Positions 16,691 through 25,999 of a stretch of DNA of 64,000 nt are shown here, one piece after another. Made by a program: the position numbers and the translations under genes. Position 1 is the stretch's first letter. Every line of letters begins with the position of its first letter. Where the stretch lies: assembly GCA_049289295.1 (NCBI GenBank), contig JBATLL010000041.1, positions 310,001 to 374,000 on the forward strand. Reading direction: 5' to 3'. The notes under the pieces were generated by a model. That model saw nothing but the letters and a program-made list of their open reading frames with translations, searched no databases and was not told the DNA's origin. Source of the DNA: BOKV01 sp049289295. Its GTDB lineage: Bacteria > Pseudomonadota > Alphaproteobacteria > Rhizobiales > Rhizobiaceae.

Positions 16691-17223
16691 GCGGCTCCGC
16701 CAGGGCGCAAGTGACGCTGGTTCTTGGTGGAGCGCGCTCCGGCAAGAGTGCCTATGCAGAAGAACTGGTCTCGGCAAGCGGTCTGGAGCGCGTCTACATT
16801 GCGACGGGGCGGGCGTTCGACACCGAAATGGAGCAGCGCATCGCGCTCCACAGGCAGAGGCGGGAATCGCTGTGGACGACCGTTGAAGAGCCTTTCGATC
16901 TGGCTGGCGTGATCGGGCGGGAAGTGTCGCGATCACGCTGCCTGCTGGTTGATTGTCTGACCCTGTGGGTCACGAACCTGATGCTGGAGGGAAAAGCGGT
17001 CGAAAAGGAAGTCGACCGGCTGGCCGAAACCCTGGCACAGGTAACAGGCCCGGTGGTTGTCGTTTCGAACGAAGTCGGTCTTGGCATTGTTCCGGACAAT
17101 GCCATGGCCAGGGAATTTCGCGATCTGGCAGGGCATGCAAACCAGCGTGTCGCCAGGATCGCGCAGCGAGCAATATTTGTGGCGGCAGGCCTGCCGCTGG
17201 TCCTGAAGGGACCCAAGGAGTGA
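16687..17223 (+). CDS. cobU: bifunctional adenosylcobinamide kinase/guanylyltransferase (CobU; CobP in Pseudomonas denitrificans naming)
   Basis: 178 residues with the P-loop LVLGGARSGKSAYAEEL, the HRQRRESLW segment containing the guanylylated His region, DCLTLWVTNLML, and the family end SNEVGLGIVPDNAMAREFRD. It phosphorylates adenosylcobinamide and transfers GMP to give AdoCbi-GDP, the substrate of CobS at 39368-40159. Translational coupling to cbtA through ATGA and 6 nt spacing to cobW place it in the riboswitch-controlled operon. Confidence 0.94.
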   Translation: MSGSARAQVTLVLGGARSGKSAYAEELVSASGLERVYIATGRAFDTEMEQRIALHRQRRESLWTTVEEPFDLAGVIGREVSRSRCLLVDCLTLWVTNLMLEGKAVEKEVDRLAETLAQVTGPVVVVSNEVGLGIVPDNAMAREFRDLAGHANQRVARIAQRAIFVAAGLPLVLKGPKE

Positions 17224-17229
17224 ACTGAA

Positions 17230-18294
17230 ATGACAATGTCTGCAAGAGGCGCAAAGATCCCCGCAACCGTGATCACCGGTTTTCTTGGCGCGGGCAAGAC
17301 GACGCTTATCCGCAATCTCCTGCAGAATTCGCAGGGCCGACGCATTGCGCTGATCATCAACGAATTCGGCGATCTGGGCGTTGATGGCGATATCCTCAAG
17401 GGTTGCGGGGCCGAAACCTGCAGCGAGGATGATATCGTGGAACTGACCAATGGCTGCATCTGCTGCACGGTTGCCGACGATTTCGTGCCGACCATGCAGG
17501 AACTGATCAGCCGGGATCGCAGGATCGACCATATCGTCATCGAAACTTCGGGCCTTGCCCTTCCCCAGCCTCTCGTCAACGCATTCAACTGGCCGCAGAT
17601 CCGCGAGCGGGTGACAGTTGACGGTGTTGTCACCGTGGTGGACAGCCGGGCAGTTGCAGATGGACGTTTCGCCGATGACCATGAGCGGGTCGAAGCGCTA
17701 CGCAAGGCCGATGAGGCGCTGGACCATGAAAGCCCGCTGGAGGAACTGTTCGAAGACCAGTTGACCTGCGCCGACATGATTGTGCTCAACAAGTCCGACC
17801 TCGTGGACGGTGCCACGCTGGACCGGGTCGAGAATGACGTTTCAACGCATGTCGGGCGAAAGGTGAAAGTGGTTCGTGCCGCCAATGGTTCGCTCCCCGT
17901 TGATGTGCTTCTGGGCATGGCAAGCGCGACGGAAAACGAGGTTGCCAATCGCCGGTCCCATCACGAGATGGAACATGAAAATGGCGAAGAGCATGATCAC
18001 GACGAGTTCGAGAGCATGATTTTCAGCGGCGGTGACATTGCCGATCCAATGCAGTTCTTCGACAGGCTTTCCAAGGCAATCGAGCGACATGACATTCTGC
18101 GCCTGAAGGGATTCGTCAATGTGGCGGACAAGCCCATGCGCTTGCAGGTGCAGGCAGTGGGCAACAGGATCGACCACTATTATGACCGGGCATGGGGCAA
18201 GGATGAAGCGCGCGATACCCGCCTTGTAGTCATCGGAATGGCAGGGCTCGACCAGGATGCAATCCGCGCGGAGCTTGCCGCGGCGACACAGTGA
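17230..18294 (+). CDS. cobW: CobW GTPase, metallochaperone of the COG0523 family
   Basis: 354 residues with the Walker A motif GFLGAGKTTLIR, the metal-binding NGCICCTV and the guanine motif LNKSD. A His/Glu-rich stretch near HHEMEHENGEEHDHDEF (about residues 240-257) is a likely cobalt-binding loop. CobW members in B12 operons are thought to deliver Co(II) to the chelatase, and the gene lies 15 nt before cobN, as in most alphaproteobacteria. The C-terminal CobW_C domain is complete. Confidence 0.94.
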   Translation: MTMSARGAKIPATVITGFLGAGKTTLIRNLLQNSQGRRIALIINEFGDLGVDGDILKGCGAETCSEDDIVELTNGCICCTVADDFVPTMQELISRDRRIDHIVIETSGLALPQPLVNAFNWPQIRERVTVDGVVTVVDSRAVADGRFADDHERVEALRKADEALDHESPLEELFEDQLTCADMIVLNKSDLVDGATLDRVENDVSTHVGRKVKVVRAANGSLPVDVLLGMASATENEVANRRSHHEMEHENGEEHDHDEFESMIFSGGDIADPMQFFDRLSKAIERHDILRLKGFVNVADKPMRLQVQAVGNRIDHYYDRAWGKDEARDTRLVVIGMAGLDQDAIRAELAAATQ

Positions 18295-18309
18295 GATCGC
18301 GGCGGGATC

Positions 18310-21300
18310 ATGCATCTCCTCCTGGCACAAAAAGGGTCGATAAACGAAGGTAACGAGGCAATCGATCTCGGGCAGTCGGCTGGCGATGTCATCTTTCTCA
18401 GCGCCGCCGATACAGAGATCGCCAGTCTCGCACAGGCCCGGCGCGGGCTGGGCGAAGCGTTTGGCCTGCGCCTGGCAAACCTCATGCAGCTGTCGCATCC
18501 AATGTCAGTCGATCTGTATGCGGAGCGCACAGCCAGGCATGCCAGGCTCATCGTTGCCCGCGTGCTGGGTGGTGCAGCTTACTGGCCATATGGCCTTGAA
18601 AAACTTCATGCACTGGCAGTTGAACACGGCATCCTGTTTGCCGCCCTGCCGGGCGATGACAAGCCGGATCCAGGACTGGCCGAATTCTCGACGATAGACG
18701 GTGAGACCTGCAGTCTGTTGCATGCCTATCTGCGTGAGGGTGGGCCGAACAATTGCGAGAATTTCCTGAAGCTATGCCTGCATCTGCTGGGCAGGGGGGA
18801 TGCACCTGCAGAACCCGCGCCACTGCTGAAGGCGGGTCTTTGGTATCCGGCAAAGGGCATCGCTTCGCTTGACCAGGTGAAGGAAGGATGGCGTACGGAA
18901 GCGCCAGTCGTTGCCATCGCCTTCTATCGGGCACTTGTCCAGGCGGGGGGGCTCCAGCCAATCGAAGCGCTTGTGAAAGCGCTAGAAGCGCGTGGTCTCA
19001 ATGCGCTGCCCGTCTTCGTTTCCAGCCTCAAGGATGGCGTTTCTGTTGAAACGGTGCGCGGCCTGTTCGCTGACGCCCAGCCTTCCGTTGTGCTCAACGC
19101 AACCGGCTTTGCAGTATCTTCGCCGGGTGAGACCTATCCGGGCGGTGTGCTGGATGAGGGCGGGGCGGTGGTGCTGCAGGCGATCCTTGCCGCCAATTCG
19201 CAGGAATCCTGGCAGGATTCAACACAGGGGCTTCTATCGCGCGATCTGGCGATGAATGTTGCGCTGCCCGAAGTGGATGGGCGGGTTCTGGCCAGGGCGA
19301 TTGCCTTCAAGCATGCGGGTGATCACGACCCGGATGTTGAAGCCAATATCGTCACGCACCGGTCAATGCCTGATCGCGTGGATTTTGTCGCCGACCTTGC
19401 TGCCGCATGGGCACGATTGCGAGCGTTGAAGCCGGAAAAGCGAAACATAGCGGTCGTGCTGGCCAACTATCCCAACCGGGACGGACGGCTTGGCAATGGT
19501 GTCGGGCTTGATACACCCGCCGGGACGGCGCGGTTGCTCGCCGCGCTTGACCAACAGGGATATCTGACCGGCGATCTGCCAAAGGAAGGCGAAAGCCTCA
19601 TTGGTGAACTGATGGCTGGGCCGACCAACGCCGCGGGCGACGGACGTGTCGTTCGCGAAGTGCTTGCACTTGCTGACTATCAGGGTTTCTTCGCACAGTT
19701 GCCGACCAGCATTCAGGCGGAAGTCACCGCGCGGTGGGGAGAGCCACACGCAGATCCTTTCCACGATGCGAGGCATGGTGGCTTTGCCCTGCCGGTAATG
19801 CGATCTGGAAATGTCGTGGTCGCCATTCAGCCAGCGCGCGGATACAATATCGATCCCAAGGAAAGCTATCATTCTCCCGACCTGGTGCCACCGCATGGCT
19901 ATCTCGCCTTCTACTGCTGGCTGCGGCATTCCTTTGGCGCCCATGCCATCGTTCACATGGGAAAACATGGCAACATGGAATGGCTGCCCGGCAAGGCGCT
20001 GTCGCTTTCCGCGCAATGCTATCCCGAAGTGGTGTTCGGGGCTGTTCCCCACCTCTATCCGTTCATTGTCAATGATCCGGGTGAAGGCAGCCAGGCGAAA
20101 CGGCGAAGCAGCGCTGTCATCATCGATCATCTGACGCCGCCGCTCACGCGGGCGGAAAGCTATGGGCCGTTGCGTGATCTGGAAGCACTGGTGGACGAAT
20201 TCTACGAGGCAAGCGGGAACGATCCGAGGCGACTTGCGCATCTCGGCAAGCAGATTTTTGCCCTGGCAGAACATGCAGGGCTGGACCAGGATGTCGGAAT
20301 TGTCGGTTCCGACAGCGACGACGCCAAGCTTGCCAAGCTTGACGCCTGGCTTTGTGAACTCAAGGAACTGCAGATCCGCGACGGTTTGCATGTGTTTGGG
20401 CAGTCACCAGTGGGCCGTCTCCTGGTCGATCTTGCCGTTGCACTGGTGCGCGTGCCGCGCGGATCGGGCGAGGGTGCGAACATGAGCTTGCAGCGGGCAA
20501 TTGCCAGCGATGCAGGTCTTGATCTTGATCCGCTCGATTGCGCAATGGCCGAACCGTTCCAGGGCGATCGCACTGGCCTGCTTGGCGAAATATCGGGCGA
20601 TCCCTGGCGCTCGAATGGCGATACGGTCGAACGCATAGAATTGCTGGCGGCACGTCTGGTCGGCAGGGAAATGGCTTGTCCGACCCACTGGCAGCGCACA
20701 ATGAGCGTGCTTGAACAGGTACGCGATGATCTCCTGGCGAAGCTGGAACAGTGCGGCGAAAGGGAAATCGAGGGCATCCTTTGCGGTCTCGATGGCCGGT
20801 TCGTTGCGCCCGGCCCGTCCGGCGCACCGACCCGTGGCCGCAACGATGTTCTTCCGACCGGTCGAAACTTCTATTCCGTGGACAGTCGCGCAGTTCCCAC
20901 GCCTGCCGCGTGGGAACTGGGGCGAAAATCCGCCGAACTGCTGGTGACACGATACATGCAGGATCATGGCGACTGGCCGGAAAGTTTTGGCCTTTCAGCC
21001 TGGGGAACTTCGAACATGCGCACCGGCGGCGATGATATTGCGCAGGCGATGGCGCTGATCGGCGTGAAACCGGTATGGGAACATGCATCACGTCGAGTCA
21101 CGGGCTACGAAGTGATGACGCTGGCTGAACTTGGCCGGCCAAGAGTGGATGTGACGCTGCGAATCTCCGGATTTTTCCGCGATGCGTTTCCTTCCCAGAT
21201 CGAACTGTACGACAAGGCGATCCGTGCGGTTGGCGCTCTGGACGAAGAAGCTGCGGACAATCCGATTGCACGGCGGATGCGTGATGAGAAAGCAGCGCTG

Positions 21301-22047
21301 CTTGCTGCAGGTGTCGAGGAAAAGGACGCACAAAGGCGTGCGGGTTACCGCATCTTCGGGTCCAAGCCGGGCGCTTATGGTGCTGGCCTTCAGGCGCTGA
21401 TCGACGAGAAGGGCTGGGAGAGAACGGCTGACCTTGCCGAGGCCTATCTTGTCTGGGGGTCTTATGCCTATGGCGAGGGAGAAGAGGGGATTGCGGAGCG
21501 CGAAGGTTTCAAACGACGCCTGGGAACCATGGAAGCGGTGATCCACAATCAGGACAATCGCGAGCATGACCTGCTTGATTCCGATGACTATTACCAGTTC
21601 GAGGGCGGAATGACGGCTGCCGTGGAGCATGTTTCGGGTGCACGACCATCGGTCTATCACAACGACCATTCACGCCCTGAAAAGCCGGTGGTGCGCGCGC
21701 TTGAAGAAGAGATAGCGCGCATTGTGCGCGGGCGCTGTGCCAATCCGAAATGGATCGCTGGTGTCATGCGCCACGGCTACAAGGGTGCCTTCGAGATGGC
21801 AGCGACGCTCGATTACATGTTTGCCTTTGCCGCCACCACCGGCGCGGTGCGCAGTCACCATTTTGATCTGGTGCATGATGCATGGCTCGGCGATGAGGCT
21901 GTGCGCGACTTCATTGCGCAGAACAACCCGTCCGCATTGCGCGAGATGGCGGAGCGGTTCCAGGAAGCGATCGAGCGTGGCTTGTGGACACCGAAGTCGA
22001 ACTCGGCGAGATTTCAAGTGGGAACACTGATCGGGGACGATGGGTGA
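18310..22047 (+). CDS. cobN: cobaltochelatase large subunit CobN
   Basis: 1245 residues, full length. Characteristic CobN/BchH blocks include HMGKHGNMEWLPGKALSLS, a His-bearing active-site segment, GRNFYSVDSRAVPTPAAWELG, and DYYQFEGGMTAAVEHVSGARPSVYHNDHS. It is the porphyrin-binding subunit that inserts Co(II) into hydrogenobyrinate a,c-diamide with ATP, in the oxygen-tolerant late-insertion route. The AAA partners CobS and CobT are not in this window. Its stop overlaps the ATG of the cupin gene (22045-22049). Confidence 0.96.
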   Translation: MHLLLAQKGSINEGNEAIDLGQSAGDVIFLSAADTEIASLAQARRGLGEAFGLRLANLMQLSHPMSVDLYAERTARHARLIVARVLGGAAYWPYGLEKLHALAVEHGILFAALPGDDKPDPGLAEFSTIDGETCSLLHAYLREGGPNNCENFLKLCLHLLGRGDAPAEPAPLLKAGLWYPAKGIASLDQVKEGWRTEAPVVAIAFYRALVQAGGLQPIEALVKALEARGLNALPVFVSSLKDGVSVETVRGLFADAQPSVVLNATGFAVSSPGETYPGGVLDEGGAVVLQAILAANSQESWQDSTQGLLSRDLAMNVALPEVDGRVLARAIAFKHAGDHDPDVEANIVTHRSMPDRVDFVADLAAAWARLRALKPEKRNIAVVLANYPNRDGRLGNGVGLDTPAGTARLLAALDQQGYLTGDLPKEGESLIGELMAGPTNAAGDGRVVREVLALADYQGFFAQLPTSIQAEVTARWGEPHADPFHDARHGGFALPVMRSGNVVVAIQPARGYNIDPKESYHSPDLVPPHGYLAFYCWLRHSFGAHAIVHMGKHGNMEWLPGKALSLSAQCYPEVVFGAVPHLYPFIVNDPGEGSQAKRRSSAVIIDHLTPPLTRAESYGPLRDLEALVDEFYEASGNDPRRLAHLGKQIFALAEHAGLDQDVGIVGSDSDDAKLAKLDAWLCELKELQIRDGLHVFGQSPVGRLLVDLAVALVRVPRGSGEGANMSLQRAIASDAGLDLDPLDCAMAEPFQGDRTGLLGEISGDPWRSNGDTVERIELLAARLVGREMACPTHWQRTMSVLEQVRDDLLAKLEQCGEREIEGILCGLDGRFVAPGPSGAPTRGRNDVLPTGRNFYSVDSRAVPTPAAWELGRKSAELLVTRYMQDHGDWPESFGLSAWGTSNMRTGGDDIAQAMALIGVKPVWEHASRRVTGYEVMTLAELGRPRVDVTLRISGFFRDAFPSQIELYDKAIRAVGALDEEAADNPIARRMRDEKAALLAAGVEEKDAQRRAGYRIFGSKPGAYGAGLQALIDEKGWERTADLAEAYLVWGSYAYGEGEEGIAEREGFKRRLGTMEAVIHNQDNREHDLLDSDDYYQFEGGMTAAVEHVSGARPSVYHNDHSRPEKPVVRALEEEIARIVRGRCANPKWIAGVMRHGYKGAFEMAATLDYMFAFAATTGAVRSHHFDLVHDAWLGDEAVRDFIAQNNPSALREMAERFQEAIERGLWTPKSNSARFQVGTLIGDDG

Positions 22048-22628
22048 TGACGGCGAGAGGCTTGCTTGGCGTATTTCGTGACTATGTGATGGCGCGACCG
22101 GAACCGGTCATCGCGCAATGGTTCGCGAAGTTCAACTGGAACCTCGAAGAACGCGAATTGCCAGAACTGCCTCTCGAACCGGTTCAGCATCTGCCCGGCG
22201 TTCTGGCACATGCCGGTAAGCGTGAATTGCCACTGGTGGAAACGTTCGTTGCGCAGGGCAGCAAACTCAATTGGCGGCGCTCCTATACGCCTAACGATTT
22301 CGGCCAGTATTTTTTCGACAATTATGCACATGTGGAACTGATCGGGACCAAGGGGCACTTTGTCAGCGAAGAGATCGCGGCGGGGCTTGTGCTGTACGGG
22401 CCGCATATCGACTATCCCGACCACTGGCACGTGGCGGAAGAGGTTTACATTCCCATGACAGGCAATGGAGAATGGAGCAGTGGCAGCGAACCTCATCGCA
22501 TCCGTGCTGCCGGTGATTTCATTTTTCACACAACAAACCTGCCGCATGCGATACGGTGCGGGGATACGCCTATGCTGGCGCTGTGGATATGGCGCGGTGG
22601 CGATCTCGCGCAAAAGGGAAACTACTGA
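22047..22628 (+). CDS. DMSP lyase-family cupin protein embedded in the cob operon
   Basis: 193 residues. The C-terminal half is a cupin: HIDYPDHWHVAEEVYIPMTG supplies metal ligands (His126, His128, Glu132, Tyr134), and HTTNLPHAIR adds His167, ending in LALWIWRGGDL. This pattern (paired His, E-x-Y, NxPHA and W-R-G-DL) is that of the DddL/DddQ dimethylsulfoniopropionate lyase family, and 193 aa is close to DddQ size. DMSP lyases make DMS plus acrylate, but family members in other contexts may act on other substrates. ATG 22047 overlaps the cobN stop, and cobO follows after 9 nt, so it is co-translated with B12 genes. Function within the operon is unknown. Confidence 0.72.
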   Translation: MTARGLLGVFRDYVMARPEPVIAQWFAKFNWNLEERELPELPLEPVQHLPGVLAHAGKRELPLVETFVAQGSKLNWRRSYTPNDFGQYFFDNYAHVELIGTKGHFVSEEIAAGLVLYGPHIDYPDHWHVAEEVYIPMTGNGEWSSGSEPHRIRAAGDFIFHTTNLPHAIRCGDTPMLALWIWRGGDLAQKGNY

Positions 22629-22637
22629 GGGAACATC

Positions 22638-23276
22638 ATGGGCGAGAAATCAGAAGTACTGAAGAACATGAGCGAGGAAGAGCTGAACGCCCGCCACGCT
22701 GAAAAGATGAAAAAGAAAAAGGCAGCACGCGACAAGATCATTGCCACCAAGACCATCGAGAAGGGTCTGGTGATGGTCCATACCGGCAAAGGCAAGGGCA
22801 AGTCCACGGCCGCGTTTGGCATGGTGTTTCGCGCGATTGGCAACGGCATGCGCGTCGGCGTTGTGCAGTTCGTAAAGGGCAAGTGGGGCACCGGCGAGCG
22901 CAAGGTTCTCGAAGCCTTTGCCGATCAGGTCGAGATGGCGACGATGGGTGAGGGCTTCACCTGGGAGACGCAGGACCGCTCACGCGACATCGCTGCAGCC
23001 AATGGCGCATGGGAAAAGGCCAAGGCGATGATCATGGATGAAAAGCTCGACATGGTGCTGCTGGACGAATTGAACATCGTGCTGCGCTACGACTATCTCG
23101 ACATCAACGAGGTGATCGCTTTTCTGAAGGGCAAGCCCGAAATGAAGCATGTCATCATCACCGGGCGCAACGCCAAGGAAGAGCTGATCGAGTTTGCCGA
23201 TCTCGTGACCGAAATGGAAATGATCAAGCATCCGTTCCGCTCCGGTGTGAAGGCACAGGTGGGCGTGGAATTCTGA
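22638..23276 (+). CDS. cobO: cob(I)yrinic acid a,c-diamide adenosyltransferase CobO
   Basis: 212 residues with the family P-loop VHTGKGKGKSTAAFG and the later segments FVKGKWGTGER, MGEGFTWETQDR and VLLDELNIVLRYDYLD. CobO transfers the adenosyl group from ATP to the Co(I) corrinoid before CobQ amidation. The Lys-rich N-terminus (ARHAEKMKKKKAARDKI) is typical. It lies directly after the cupin gene and before a transporter remnant. Confidence 0.95.
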   Translation: MGEKSEVLKNMSEEELNARHAEKMKKKKAARDKIIATKTIEKGLVMVHTGKGKGKSTAAFGMVFRAIGNGMRVGVVQFVKGKWGTGERKVLEAFADQVEMATMGEGFTWETQDRSRDIAAANGAWEKAKAMIMDEKLDMVLLDELNIVLRYDYLDINEVIAFLKGKPEMKHVIITGRNAKEELIEFADLVTEMEMIKHPFRSGVKAQVGVEF

Positions 23277-23277
23277 C

Positions 23278-23403
23278 ATGCCGATTTCGCAAAGCTGGCG
23301 GTACCGGGCAGTGGTGTTCCTGGGTGAGAAACTGACGCCTGCGAACTGGTTCGGTGTGGTGCTGATCCTTGCCGGTGTGTTCCTTGTGTCCTGGAAGGTC
23401 TGA
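23278..23403 (+). pseudogene. remnant of a DMT/EamA-type transporter (C-terminal helix only)
   Basis: A 41-residue frame starting 1 nt after the cobO stop. Residues 13-40 (VFLGEKLTPANWFGVVLILAGVFLVSW, split here as GEKLTPANWFGV plus a helix) match the last helix and GE-x-LTPxNW turn of DMT permeases; the other nine helices are missing. The N-terminal 12 residues look unrelated. It may be a decayed cob-linked permease, or less likely a functional single-helix peptide. An intact EamA gene lies at 41379-42251. Confidence 0.5.
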
Positions 23404-23406
23404 ACC

Positions 23407-24657
23407 ATGGCAAGGGAACGCCTTTACGATGTGATGGTGTTGGGCGCGGGAATTGTCGGGATTTCGACGGCAATTCACCTGCGCAAGCTGGGTCTCGATA
23501 CCGTGCTTGTCGACCGGCGGGAACCTGGACGGGAAACCAGTTACGGCAATGCCGGGATCATCCAGCGCGAAGGCGTCCATCCCTATCTGTTTCCGCGCAA
23601 TCCGGTGAAACTCCTGCAATATGCGCTGAACATTCGTCCGGAAGCGCATTACCAGATTGCCTCGGCACTCAAGGTAGCACCTTTCCTGCTGCGCTATTTC
23701 CTGGCTTCGAACCAGCGCGTTGCGAGGCGAACGTTCGAAGCTAACCTGCCCCTGTTCGAGCGATGCCTTACCACGCATGAGGCGCTGTCAGGCGAAGCTG
23801 GCGCTTCTGCGCTCATCGCACGCAATGGCTGGCTGAAAGTGTTGCGTTCGAGCGGTGGTATTGCGGCGGCTGAACATGAAATGGCGGACCTTGCGTCACT
23901 TGGCATAGGAGCCACGGCGTTGGGCGAGGCAGAACTGAGGGAAATCGAGCCGCATGTCGATGCGTCGCGCATTGCCCATGCCGTGCACTATCGCGATCCG
24001 TGGACGGTCAGTGATCCGGGCGCGCTCTGTTCTGCCTATGCGCGTCTGTTCACCAGGATTGGCGGCGTGATCGAGACCGGCGATGCAAACAGCCTGCAAA
24101 GGCAGGGAAACGCGTTTGTCGTCGGCGACACGGTTCGCGCCAGCCAGGCTGTCGTTTCGCTTGGACCAGGGTCCCAGATTCTGCTCGACCGGTTTGGAAT
24201 CTGGTCACCGCTTGGGGTGAAGCGTGGCTACCATCAGCACTTCCGGGCCAAGGGAAACGCATTTCTCAACCGGCCGGTGCTGGATGATGACAAGGGCTAT
24301 GTTCTGGCACCCATGGCGCAGGGTATTCGTCTGACGAGCGGTGCGGAATTCGCCGCGATTGATGCACCTTTCAATCCGGTGCAGATCGAGCGTTGCCTGC
24401 CGTTGGCGCGCGAGCTTGTCAATCTGGGCGATGCGGTGGAAGACCGGCCCTGGATGGGATCACGTCCGGTGATGCCTGACATGTTGCCGGTCATTGGCAG
24501 GTCATCGGAGATGCCGGGTCTGTGGTTCAATTTCGGCCATGCCCATCATGGCCTGACGCTTGGACCCGTGAGCGGCCTGCTGCTGGCGCAGATGATCGCG
24601 GGTCAGGATACCTTCACGGACCCTGCACCCTATTCGCTTGACCGCTTCAGGCGGTGA
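23407..24657 (+). CDS. FAD-dependent amino-acid oxidase/dehydrogenase, DadA-like
   Basis: 416 residues of DAO fold. The N-terminus has VLGAGIVGISTAIHLRKLG with RREPGRETSYGNAGII, the D-amino acid dehydrogenase pattern. The C-terminus has DRPWMGSRPVMPDMLPVIGRS and FNFGHAHHGLTLGPVSG, which bind FAD and substrate carboxylate. It probably oxidises a D-amino acid or secondary amine, passing electrons to the respiratory chain. Only 3 nt separate it from the transporter remnant. It converges with the permease gene at 24647, overlapping 11 nt. No role in B12 synthesis is apparent. Confidence 0.8.
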   Translation: MARERLYDVMVLGAGIVGISTAIHLRKLGLDTVLVDRREPGRETSYGNAGIIQREGVHPYLFPRNPVKLLQYALNIRPEAHYQIASALKVAPFLLRYFLASNQRVARRTFEANLPLFERCLTTHEALSGEAGASALIARNGWLKVLRSSGGIAAAEHEMADLASLGIGATALGEAELREIEPHVDASRIAHAVHYRDPWTVSDPGALCSAYARLFTRIGGVIETGDANSLQRQGNAFVVGDTVRASQAVVSLGPGSQILLDRFGIWSPLGVKRGYHQHFRAKGNAFLNRPVLDDDKGYVLAPMAQGIRLTSGAEFAAIDAPFNPVQIERCLPLARELVNLGDAVEDRPWMGSRPVMPDMLPVIGRSSEMPGLWFNFGHAHHGLTLGPVSGLLLAQMIAGQDTFTDPAPYSLDRFRR

Positions 24658-25447
24658 ACAGCCTGGCAGCAAGCACGAGACAGGTAATGACCAGCAAGGG
24701 GCGGATCAGCCTGGCACCGTTGGCGATGGCCAGTGATGCGCCGATGCGGGCACCTGCCACCTGGGCTGCTCCCATGACCAGACCGACACGCCAGTCAACA
24801 ACGCCTGCCAGCGCAAAGGCGCAAAAGCCACCAAGGTTGGATGCGAAGTTCAGGAACTTGGTATGCGCGGTTGCCTTGAGCACGCCGTATCCGGCCAGCA
24901 CCACAAAAGCGATCATGAAGAAGGAACCGGTTCCCGGTCCAAATATACCGTCATAAAAAGCGATCAGCGGGATGGCTGTAGCTGCGAACGCTGCCGGGGT
25001 GAAGCGGGCCGACTTGTCCTCATCGCCAAGCGAGGGCTTGAGCGCGAAGTAGAGCGCAATTGCAATCAGCAGGAACGGCATGACGCGCTGAAGCCAGTCA
25101 GGCGAAATCCGTGTTGCTACCCAGGCCCCGCAAACAGCGCTGATGAAGGAAAGGGAAGCAAGGGGCAACTGTTTCGCCAGGTTCAGGTGACCCTTGCGTG
25201 CATAGTGGATTGCGGCTGATCCCGAACCGAACAGGCCCTGCAGCTTGTTGGTGCCCAATGCCACAGCGGGTGGCATTCCGCTCAGGAGCAGCACGGGAAT
25301 GGTGATCAGCCCACCACCGCCGGCAATGGAATCAATGAAGCCAGCCACGAACGCCGCCAAAGCCAGCGTCAGCATTGCGAGGGTGAAGTAATCTTCCAAG
25401 GCGAGAATCCGGGGTGAAAGTGGCTCAATATCGTGGAAGCTGCCCAT
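24647..25447 (-). CDS. TauE/SafE family (TSUP) membrane permease
   Basis: Up to 266 residues with about eight membrane segments. The family repeat GFIDSIAGGGGLITIPVLLLSGMPPAVALGTNK (read in parts) is followed by GLFGSGSAAIHYARKG and a second-half FYDGIFGPGTGSFF. TSUP proteins export sulfite, sulfoacetate or similar anions. The start is uncertain: ATG 25447 gives a polar 24-residue leader, while TTG 25402 or ATG 25375 would start near the first helix; none has a strong ribosome-binding site. It is divergent from the TerB-like gene, with 58 nt between starts. Confidence 0.8.
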   Translation of the reverse strand: MGSFHDIEPLSPRILALEDYFTLAMLTLALAAFVAGFIDSIAGGGGLITIPVLLLSGMPPAVALGTNKLQGLFGSGSAAIHYARKGHLNLAKQLPLASLSFISAVCGAWVATRISPDWLQRVMPFLLIAIALYFALKPSLGDEDKSARFTPAAFAATAIPLIAFYDGIFGPGTGSFFMIAFVVLAGYGVLKATAHTKFLNFASNLGGFCAFALAGVVDWRVGLVMGAAQVAGARIGASLAIANGARLIRPLLVITCLVLAARLFTA

Positions 25448-25505
25448 TGCATAGGTGAAACTTGTGGTGGAAACTCAAGTGCAGGTGATTTGGGGAGACG
25501 CGGCG

Positions 25506-25940
25506 ATGGCCCTTGGAATGATGGACCGCCTCCGGGAGTTCGTGGACGGCAACAAGTCGGTGCGGCGGGTTGCCGATGACATCGAACTGACCTGCGAGCT
25601 TGTACTTTTGGTACGCATGATGTTCGCCGACGGCGAACTCAAGGCGCAGGAGATGGAGAATTTCACCCGTCTGTGCGCAACGGCCTTCGGCATTCCGGAG
25701 GATGATGTTCCCAAGGTGCTGAAATACTTGAAGGATTTCGGATACGAGACCAATTCGAAACAGGCTGCATCGATGTTCACGGACTTGCCGGTTGAGCGCA
25801 AGCGTTCCTTGCTGGTGCACATGCTGTCGATCGCCAAGGCGGATGACGATTTGCATGAGCACGAGGTTGAACTGATCCGCAACACGGCGAACATCCTCGG
25901 TCTGACGGCAGATGATATCCGCAAGGCACGCGAAGTCTGA
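25506..25940 (+). CDS. TerB-like (tellurite resistance/DjlA-type) helical protein
   Basis: 144 residues, all helical, with paired acidic helices ELVLLVRMMFADGELKAQEM and HMLSIAKADDDLHEHEVELI. This is the TerB/DjlA duplicated pattern that binds divalent cations through Asp/Glu. The role of isolated TerB proteins is unclear. ATG 25506 is used because GGGGAGA at 25493-25499 precedes it; upstream in-frame codons lack such a site. The gene ends 60 nt before the second riboswitch. Confidence 0.72.
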   Translation: MALGMMDRLREFVDGNKSVRRVADDIELTCELVLLVRMMFADGELKAQEMENFTRLCATAFGIPEDDVPKVLKYLKDFGYETNSKQAASMFTDLPVERKRSLLVHMLSIAKADDDLHEHEVELIRNTANILGLTADDIRKAREV

Positions 25941-25999
25941 TATCCGCCTGTCCCAATCCCGTCCCGATCTGCCGTGAATGCGTTTGACGTGACGGGTGC

